Source: Methanobrevibacter sp. (GTDB lineage Archaea; Methanobacteriota; Methanobacteria; Methanobacteriales; Methanobacteriaceae). Taken from it: a DNA stretch of 64,000 nucleotides. The position numbers were made by a program, and so were the translations under genes. The notes below the pieces were generated by a model that saw only the letters and a program-made list of their open reading frames with translations, had not been told where the DNA came from and ran no database searches. How positions within the stretch are numbered: the stretch's first letter is position 1; every line of letters starts with the position of its first letter. Below, piece after piece: positions 1 to 8,700 of the stretch. Location: assembly GCF_017409525.1 (NCBI RefSeq), contig NZ_JAFQSO010000008.1, positions 60,898 to 124,897 on the forward strand, read 5' to 3'.

Positions 1-1
1 A

Positions 2-433
2 GGATACACCACATTCGGTTTTGTAGCCGAGAAGCTTGGAAGACGTCCTGCATTTACAATCTACAGCTTCATCATGGCATTCAGCATATCAATGATAACC
101 ATCTGCTGGAACCAGATCAATGCAATCAACGATTTGATATTCGTATTCATGTTCCTAACAGGATTCGGAACAGGATTCTTCGGCGGATTCGGTGCATTGT
201 TCTCTGAACTGTTCCCTACAAAAATACGAAATACCGGTGTTGGAACAGTATTCAACCTTGCACGGGGAGCACAATTCATCACCCCATCAATCATTACTCT
301 TGTTGCCGCATACTTTGATTTAAGCTATGGAATAGCAATTGCAGCAATATTCGCTCTGCTGGTAGGTATTTGGATTTGGGTATTCCCAGAGACTAAAGGA
401 ACAAACATTAATGAACTGGATAAAGCCAATTAA
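2..433 (+). CDS. MFS transporter, C-terminal part (5' truncated by window edge)
   Basis: The frame is open from base 2 and ends with TAA at 431-433, so the visible 143 residues are the C-terminal part of a longer protein. The segment GFVAEKLGRRPAF near the visible start matches the cytoplasmic loop signature of the major facilitator superfamily (G-x3-D/E-R/K-x-G-R-R). Several hydrophobic helices follow, and the end carries PETKG, typical of sugar-porter-like MFS members. It should act as a secondary transporter in the cell membrane. The substrate cannot be read from this fragment. A hairpin with a T-run follows the stop codon. Confidence 0.85.
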   Translation, partial: GYTTFGFVAEKLGRRPAFTIYSFIMAFSISMITICWNQINAINDLIFVFMFLTGFGTGFFGGFGALFSELFPTKIRNTGVGTVFNLARGAQFITPSIITLVAAYFDLSYGIAIAAIFALLVGIWIWVFPETKGTNINELDKAN

Positions 434-480
434 CTATTATAGAAGTCAACAATTCAAAAAAAATCTGTGATGAAAAAAAT

Positions 481-505
481 AAAATAAGTTTTTAAAACTT
501 ATTTT
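481..505 (+). terminator. Perfect inverted repeat downstream of MFS gene
   Basis: A 12-bp arm AAAATAAGTTTT (481-492) and its exact reverse complement (494-505) are separated by one base and followed by Ts. The position 47 bases after the MFS stop suits transcription termination. The stem is very A/T-rich, so a termination role is inferred. Confidence 0.45.
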
Positions 506-588
506 TCAAAATACTATAAAATTTATCCAATATCTTTTTGATGCGCCATGACTAAAAAAAATTATGCGAATCCAATTATAGGCCATTC

Positions 589-804
589 CTAATACGTATT
601 ATATGCATCATATGCCGCATATAAACTATATATGATTGAAATAGCATTTCCAAATAAGCCTAATTTAACTATGTAGATTATAATTCCAATAATTAATGCA
701 ATTATAAACATTATAATCCCTTTTTTCTTATAACCATTAATGGCCTGACCTAGACCAGGGATAATGAATGAAAGAATTGCATTGACAAGTGCATCTGTGT
801 TCAT
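589..804 (-). CDS. Small membrane protein, TM2-like
   Basis: This 71-residue protein has the N-terminal pattern LSFIIPGLGQ-x2-NGYKKKG, the hallmark of small archaeal and bacterial membrane proteins of the TM2/DUF5683-like kind. Two or three hydrophobic segments follow (about residues 8-20, 30-46 and 50-62). The start ATG (802-804) has a strong GGAGGT site (811-816). No enzymatic function is known for the family. A palindrome at 852-867 next to a TATA-like element upstream suggests control by a DtxR-type metalloregulator, which would make this a metal-responsive membrane protein. That role is inference. Confidence 0.7.
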   Translation of the reverse strand: MNTDALVNAILSFIIPGLGQAINGYKKKGIIMFIIALIIGIIIYIVKLGLFGNAISIIYSLYAAYDAYNTY

Positions 805-851
805 AACTTTACCTCCATTAATTATTTATCATCATTAATGATATTTAAAGT

Positions 852-867
852 TTTAGGCATACCTAAA
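852..867 (-). promoter_or_regulatory. Candidate DtxR/IdeR-type operator
   Basis: TTTAGGCATACCTAAA is a palindrome with 6-bp arms (TTTAGG/CCTAAA) around CATA. It closely resembles iron- or manganese-dependent repressor boxes of the form TTAGG-N4-CCTAA. Read toward the 589-804 gene it lies directly upstream of a TATA-like stretch (about 840-850), which is where an archaeal repressor would block TBP/TFB. No regulator gene lies nearby. Confidence 0.5.
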
Positions 868-965
868 TTTTTAGTAGATTAAAAATTATTTTTTTAATTA
901 AAAAATTCCAATATCATATAGGCAGTCAAAATCGTGAAAAAATGTGGGATTTATGCCACATCCAA

Positions 966-2693
966 TTAATTTTTAATAGTTATTACTGTACTGTTCAAAC
1001 CAAGCACTCTTGAGTAATCAATCTTATCAGCAATCTTATTCAAAACACTGATATTGTCAAACTCCAACTTGTCATTTTCAACTACCGGATTGAAGTCAAT
1101 TCCCGTGTCTTTTACAGAAATTAGAATATTATCCCCGTTATCCCTAACAATAACATCAATTGTTTCGACTTCATCGTTGGTGTTAATGATGTTTACAAGC
1201 ATTTCTTCAATTGCCAGGCCCACTATTGTTGCTGATTTATTTCCTGACAGGTAATCCTGAACATCACGAGCCAAGTCTACAGCTTCCCGGATATCCCCTT
1301 TAATTGTATGCTCAAATACTTTTTCATCATCGTTATGCTTGTTAATAAAGAATCCTGAGTATTCACCATCTGTCTTTTTGTTAGTGTATCTTGAATAACC
1401 AACAATGACCAATATTGTAACCAACTCTGCAATTGCAAAAGAAATCCAAATTCCGTTTCCACCAATGGCAAAAGACAATATGGCTGCAAGTGAAATCGGC
1501 AATACAAATCCTTCAAGTAACGAAATAACTGTAGATATTTGATTTTTTTGAATTGCCTGAGCATAGAATGTGTATAAAAATGTAATAGCTGTTCCAACAT
1601 AGCTTATCGCAAATATTCTTAAAGCATTCAATACAACAGGAACATCCGCAGGGTTTTTAACGCTATACAAGAATAACAAAGCTTGAGGATAGACAATGAA
1701 CAAAATTGATAGCGCCAAACTTGATGCAACGACAATTTTTAAAGATCTTTTAATTATGTAATTTACTCCGGAATAGTCCTCCTCTTTAAAGTAAACAGAC
1801 ACAATAGGAGACATTGTCTGCGCCGTTCCAATCAGGAATATGTATAATATAAATAAACTGTTATAACAAATACCAAATGCAACAACCCCAGACTTTCCAA
1901 CGTAAAGTCCTACTAAAAAGTTTATGACAAGCAACTTTAAAGTTAGGTATAATTGAGTTGATGCAGATGAAAATCCTGAAGTTACGATTTTCTTAAGGAA
2001 ACTGAAGAAAGAATTAACTTTTAATTTTATAAATTCCAATGTGCGCTCCTTTTTAAGGAAGTAATATGAAATCAAGATAGAACCTACCAGATAACCTGTT
2101 GAAGTAGCTAGTGCTGCACCAGAAAGCCCCATATTGAAAAATTTAATATAAATAAAATCAAAGCAAATGTTAACGATATTAGCTATCAATATTGCCCTGA
2201 ACGGCAATGTTGGAATACCATCTGCCCTTATGAAATAAGACAAGCTCATCATATAACATAAAAATGGCATACCAATAATCAAAGCAACGAAATATTTGGC
2301 AACATCTGAAACAAGCTCAGGTTGGGATGAACATAAAAATTGAGCGATGTTTCCTGAAAACAGCAATCCTACAGCCGTAATTAATAGCCCTATCGATATA
2401 AGTGAAATAATGGATACCGAAAAGTAAGTATTGCTTTTCTTATCATCGAATTCCGCCTTTGCAACGGAACAAAGTACACTGCCTCCCAATCCAATCATCC
2501 AGTAAAGAAGATTAACAAACGTGATTACTGGAGCTACAATTTGAATCGGAGCAAGATTACTTGCCCCTATTAAAAAACTCACAATTAAACCATCTACAAA
2601 TAGACAGATATTACCTGCCATTGATGTAAATAATGTGGGGAGGAAAAATTCAGAGAATTTTGCCCTCAACAAATTATAATTTCTTTCATACAT
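966..2693 (-). CDS. MATE efflux transporter fused to C-terminal HATPase (RsbW-like) domain
   Basis: Residues 1 to about 440 form a multidrug and toxin extrusion (MATE) transporter with about 12 hydrophobic helices, expected to export a compound using an ion gradient. Residues from about 460 to 575 are an extra soluble domain related to RsbW/SpoIIAB kinases: the N-box is EEMLVN (about 496-501) and the next motif is DTGIDFNP (about 529-536), which parallel EEVFVN and DNGVEFNP in the separate kinase at 10927-11304. The G-x-G ATP-lid motif of that kinase is absent here, so ATP turnover may be lost. The gene starts 12 bases after the NRPS stop and is surely cotranscribed with it, so the likely cargo is the NRPS product. 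The fusion is seen in the sequence; its regulatory role is inferred. Confidence 0.88.
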   Translation of the reverse strand: MYERNYNLLRAKFSEFFLPTLFTSMAGNICLFVDGLIVSFLIGASNLAPIQIVAPVITFVNLLYWMIGLGGSVLCSVAKAEFDDKKSNTYFSVSIISLISIGLLITAVGLLFSGNIAQFLCSSQPELVSDVAKYFVALIIGMPFLCYMMSLSYFIRADGIPTLPFRAILIANIVNICFDFIYIKFFNMGLSGAALATSTGYLVGSILISYYFLKKERTLEFIKLKVNSFFSFLKKIVTSGFSSASTQLYLTLKLLVINFLVGLYVGKSGVVAFGICYNSLFILYIFLIGTAQTMSPIVSVYFKEEDYSGVNYIIKRSLKIVVASSLALSILFIVYPQALLFLYSVKNPADVPVVLNALRIFAISYVGTAITFLYTFYAQAIQKNQISTVISLLEGFVLPISLAAILSFAIGGNGIWISFAIAELVTILVIVGYSRYTNKKTDGEYSGFFINKHNDDEKVFEHTIKGDIREAVDLARDVQDYLSGNKSATIVGLAIEEMLVNIINTNDEVETIDVIVRDNGDNILISVKDTGIDFNPVVENDKLEFDNISVLNKIADKIDYSRVLGLNSTVITIKN

Positions 2694-2704
2694 CTTTCAT
2701 ACCC

Positions 2705-5700
2705 CTAAACACTGAAGAAATCCAGATCATCCAAGAATTTAACAAAATTATAAATGTACTCCTCAGATACGAATGGCCATTTGATACCTAAGCGGTACAA
2801 TGCCTGAATAGTGTAAGTATTGTCAACAGGCATCCATATCTTTTTAACCTTTCCAGAACCGATGGACGTAATTAAACCTGACACTCCTTCCTGTTTTGTT
2901 TTATCAGCAAGTGCTTCATCCAAAGCAGTTTCATAATCTTCTTCTTCAGCAGGCTCAATATCCAATCCCAAAGGTTTGATGATTTCAATAATATCTCCAA
3001 AGCAGACACTATGATGGTCATATGGATGGAACACTGTGCACTCTTTAGGTGTTTTTGAAAGGTTTATAATGGCCTTTGCAGTCATGTCAATTGGTGAAAA
3101 TTCAACATTGCTCATCAACATTGAATAAGGCATTTTTCCGATTGTAATAAATGCTTTCAAACGATTGATGAATCCATTTGATTCAAAGTTGATTTGGAAT
3201 TCGCTGTCTGAGCTTCTTGCCATCAAGTTTCCAACCCTCATGATTTTAACATCCAAATCATCATTGACGGCAGCTTCCAGGACTGCACGTTCAGCTAAGA
3301 ATTTGGAACTGAGATATTGGTTGTCTACAGCCTGTCCAATGAATAGATCTTTCTCCGTGAATGGAACATCGACTGGAGGATAATTGTTTTTACTCTCACC
3401 TGCAATACTGTAGGTTGAAACTTGGACATATTTTGCATTTTTCATTTTTGCAAATTTAAGTCCGTTTACTACTCCTCCAAGGTTAATGTCTTCAATATCG
3501 GTTCCTGATGAGAAGTGTTTTACATTTGCTGCACAGTTAACTATTGTATCAATTTTTTCAGGAACCAGCTTTTCAAAGTCTTCAAAGTTAGTGATGTCCC
3601 CTTCAATAACATGCAATCTTTCGCCGAATAAGTCTTCATATTCATTGGAGAAGTAATAGAAGAGTAATGATTTCAATCTTTCTTCACCGCTGAGTACTTT
3701 GTTTGCCCTTATGAAACAGTAAACATCACCAGTTTCATTTTCCAAGATTTCGCGCAATACATGTATTCCTAAAAATCCAGTAGCTCCTGTCAATAATATA
3801 TTGCCCAAACTATCTTGAATTTCACCATTGATTATTGTTTCAATGTCATTTTTAACAAGCAATTTGTTAATTTCAGAATAATCATATGTCAATTCTGATT
3901 TCTTCTCGACGGACTCATCAGATAAAATCAATTCCGCCAATGCCCTTGGAGTTGGATTTGAAAATACATCCCCATAATTTAGGTTATAATTGCGGTTTAA
4001 CGCTTCCATAGTTATTTTAGTAACAAGCAATGAAGTTCCACCAATGTCAAAGAAACTATCTGTTACACTCACTTCATCAAGGCCTAAAATTTCTGCAAAC
4101 AAGTTTGCAAAGAACGCTTCGACATCATTTTCAGGAGCAATATATTCTGTGATTAAAACTGGTTCAGGCAAGTTCTTCAAGTCTGTTTTACCATTCAATG
4201 TTTGAGGCATCTCATCAAGTTCCATATAAACAGTCGGAACCATATAATATACCAATTTCTCAGCTAATTTAGTTTTTAAATCATCAACATCGATTGAATA
4301 TCCATTTTCTTCACGATTTTCATCCTTAAATTCATCATGAAGTGTGAAATAAGCACACAAATGGTCATTGCCTTTAATCTTTCGAACAACAACCGCTACA
4401 GATTTGATTCCAGGATATCTGGCAATTCCTGCTTCAATTTCACCTATTTCAATTCTTAGACCCCTGAGTTTGATCTGATTGTCCATTCTACCGAATACAT
4501 AGAATTCACCGTCTTCAGTAACCTTAGCAAAGTCTCCAGACCTATAGAATCTAATTCCATTTATTTCATCATATGCTTCGGCATTTTTCTCAGGACGGTT
4601 CAGATATTCTCTTGAAACACCTCTTCCTGCAATATACAGCTCCCCAATAACATTTGGAGGCAAAGGATTGGAGTCAAAATCCATGATAAACTCATGAACA
4701 TTGAAAAGTTCTTTTCCAATTGAAATATCAGAACTTTCAAGCAAAGCACCATTACAGTAAACAGTTGTTTCGGTTGGTCCGTACATATTAAAGATTTTAC
4801 CGTTCGAATGCTCTGAAAGCAATTCATACAGTCTTTGTGGGAATGGTTCACCCGCAATCAAGTATGCTTTAAAGCCATACATTGTTTCCTGCATTGCTTC
4901 AATTTCAAGATATTGAAGTAAACGTGAAGGTGTGGCCACATAAACATTGGCGCCACTTCTGTGAATCAGGTCCATCATTTCAATAGGGTCCTTGTATTCA
5001 ACATCATTGGCAAATACTATCGGAACACTGTTTAAAAGTGAACCCATCAATTCTTGCTGGAATACATCGAAAGCAACTGTAGTTGTTGATAAAACCTTAT
5101 AATCTTCTTTTTCAAGATTGTGGACCAATTCATAAGTACAGATATTTCTTGGGTCAGGATATACGAAGTTTGCAATGTTTCCGTGTTCCAAGATTACTCC
5201 CTTAGGGAGTCCTGTTGAACCGGATGTGTAAATAAGGTAAGCCATGTTATTTGCTTTGACATCCGGATTAGGATTTGATTCATCGGTTTCTTTAAGAAGT
5301 TCATTAACATCCAATAAGTTTTCACTGTAGTCGCTTAAGTCTATGCATTTCTTATCGATTACATCATCGACAATGATGAATTTTGATTCACTGTCAGTTA
5401 AAACATGCTCAATCCTATCGGCAGGGTACTCCGAATCAACTGGAATAAATGCTGCACCAGATTTCAAAATACCAAATATGGAAGCCATCACATTACTGTC
5501 CCTGTTTAAGATAAACATTACCCTATCTTCAGGACCGACACCCCTTTTGATAAGGCCGTGAGCAATCCTATTGGCTTTCTTATTCAATTCATCATAAGTA
5601 AACTCACCATCTGTAGCATAAAGAATGACCTTATCCGGATTAAGTTCCACTTGTTTTTCAAATATCTTATTTAACCTGTGTTCCGGAACCTCATCATACT

Positions 5701-8700
5701 CCAAATCATCAACGCCCCAATCATCATTTTCGATGATTGAAATATCTTTAATTAATGTGCTTTCATCGAATTTTTGGAATTTGTTTAAAACAACACCAAT
5801 GCAATTTAGGAACGTGTTAATTAAAGTACTGGAGTACAATTGATCATTGTATTCACAGAAAATTCTGTATTTATTGTCAACTTCAACTACATTAAGGTTT
5901 ATTTTAAATTTCAATCCATCATAGTCAATAGATTGTCTTTCAACGTTCATTCCACCGATTTCGATGTCTTCAATGATTTTTCCATGATATGCGTATAATA
6001 TCTCAGGAGTTATATCATATTCGTTTGAGATTTCTGTTAAAGGATATGAAGAATATGTCAATACATTTAACCATTCTCCATTGATGTATTCGAAGAATTC
6101 TTTAATATTTAAGTCAGAATTTAATTTTAAAGCTAACGGTAGAGTTTTAACCATCATTGCTAATGTTTTTTGTTGATTTGGATTGAATCTACCATTAGTA
6201 ATTGTTGCGATTAATAAATCTCTTTTATAAACAAACTTGGATAAAACAAATGAAGTGGCAGCCAGGAACAGATTATTTTGACTGATTTTCAATTTAGAAC
6301 AGAACTCATCAATATTTTCCTTATCCATGAAAATATCATCCATTGCAGCATTGCCTTCAGATTCATCACCGTTAATGTCTTGGGTGATTAATGTTGCCTC
6401 ATCAAACTCTTTGATTTTGTTAAAGAAGAACAATTCAGCTTCTTTATACAAACTTGACTGTTCTGTCTTAATTTCGTTTAGGCAATATTCAAATCCGTCA
6501 AGTTCCTCCAATTCATAATCTTTTCCATCATAGATTTTGGCTATTTCGTCAAACAAAATGTTAAGAGAAGTACCATCAACAATAATATGGTGGAAATCAG
6601 CCAACAGCATTGAATCTCCAACTATCTTAAATCTGAATAGCGGCCCTTCATCCAAGATGAACGGTTTTACAAATTCATTCTCATCGGCTTTTCCAACAAT
6701 TTCAATCAAATCATCCACTTTCAGATTATCCCTTCTTTGTTGGTAGACTTCCCCGTTTTCCATTACAATTCTTGTTTTTAAGTATGGGTGATTGTTAATA
6801 GCTGTAACAATTGCTGACTTAAGTTTTTCTGCATCAATATTCTCACCAAATTCCATTTTCTTTGGAAGATTATAGGCAGTGTTTTCTGGGTCTTTGATGC
6901 AGTCAAAGTATACTCCAAGCTGATTTGAAGTCAACGGATATAATTCCTGAACTTCAGTTGACTCATCATCAGTTATTTTTATTTCAGAAGCTATCTTCTC
7001 AATAGTTTTATAACTTAAGATTTCTGTAACGTTCAATTGTGCATTTAGATTGTTATAAATTGCTGAAGTTAATTTGATTACAGATAGGGAAGTCAATCCA
7101 ATACTGAACAAATCAGTGTTCACACCAAACTCATCGATGCCCAAGATTTCGCAAACAATATTAAACAGTTCATTTTCAATATCATTTCTTGGTTTTATGA
7201 ATTCATCAACATCAATTTCCGGATCAGGCAAGTTTTTAAAGTCTGTCTTTCCATTAGGTGTTTTCGGGAATTCATCAAGCTGTGTGAAATATGATGGAAC
7301 CATATATTCAGGCAGCGAATCGATTAAATGTTTCTTTAAATCATCCATGTCGACATCATCTGTAGCTGTGAAATAAGCGCAAAGATGCTCAATTGAGTTG
7401 ATTTTCTTAACAATGACCTTTGAAAGGGTCACATTTTCATAATTTGCAATTGCCCCTTCGATTTCTGACAATTCAATTCTCAAACCTCTAAGTTTAATTT
7501 GAGTATCATTACGTCCTAAAACATATAATTCTCCAGCATCGTCTTTCTTACCTAAATCGCCAGTATTATAATAAGGAATATTGTTTAATTCCATGAACAC
7601 CTTGTCTGTTTGTTCTTGATTGTTTAGGTAACCTCTTGCAATTCCAGCACCACCAACATAGATTTCACCAGACACGTAAGCAGGAAGCTGATTTCCATCA
7701 ATATCCATTACCTTATCAACAACATTCAGCATTTTCCATCCTGCAGTGACATTAGGAGAATCGATTAACTTATAATGTGAAGCGATAGTTACTTCTGTTG
7801 GCCCATATGAGTTGTAAATGTCTGCATCAGTGTATTTTGATAACCTATCGTATAGCACTGGCGGGAATCCTTCCCCTCCCACAATAATCACATTGCAGTT
7901 TCCAACAACATCCTGGATCTCTTCCAGTTGCAGGTATTCAAGCAATCTTGTCGGTGTTGAACCGAACCCTTCAGCACCAGTCTTTTTGAACAGTTCAACC
8001 AATTCCAAAGGATCAATAGCCTGCTCATCATTAGCGAACACTACTGGAAGTCCGTTTAATATTGTACCGAAGACTTCTCTTAAAAATACAATGAATGAAA
8101 CTGTGGAAATTGAAATGAACTTATTGCACTTACGGTTCAACTCGTAAATTGGAACATTCTCCTCAACATTAGCAATATAGTTTGAGATACCCCTATGAGT
8201 AATCATTACTCCTTTAGGCTTTCCGGTGGAGCCTGATGTGTAAATCAGGAAGCACAGATTGTCAGGAGTCAAATCAATTTGAGGGTTTGAATCGTCATCT
8301 TCCTTAAGCAGTTCATCAACATCGATTCTATTTTCACCATCATAATCAATATCTGACGAAGTAACGACGAACTTTGAATCACTGTCTTCTAGAATTTGGT
8401 TGATTCTGTTTTTAGGATAATTCGGATCAATCGGGATGAATGCAGCCCCTGCCTTAACGATACCTAAAACAGTGGCAATCAAATCACTGTTTCTCCTCAT
8501 CATGAACATTACCCTGTCTTCGACATTGACTCCATTTTTGATTAAACCATTGGCGATTTTATTTGCCTTTCTGTTTAATTCACCATATGTCAGTTCACCA
8601 TCCTCTGCATAGAGTATTGTTTTTTGAGGATTTTCGCTTGCAATATTTTCAAATATCTTATTTACCAATCCCTCATTTGCAAGCTCTATCTTAAATCCTT

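Noticed and set aside
1277..1600. 107-codon minus-strand frame overlapping the MATE gene
   Set aside because: It is an alternative frame of the MATE gene on the same strand; the MATE frame encodes clear transporter and HATPase domains.
7074..7376. Several 60-110-codon open frames antisense to the NRPS (for example here and at 7818-8147)
   Set aside because: They are shadows of the coding strand, with serine-rich compositions typical of reversed coding sequence and no ribosome sites.
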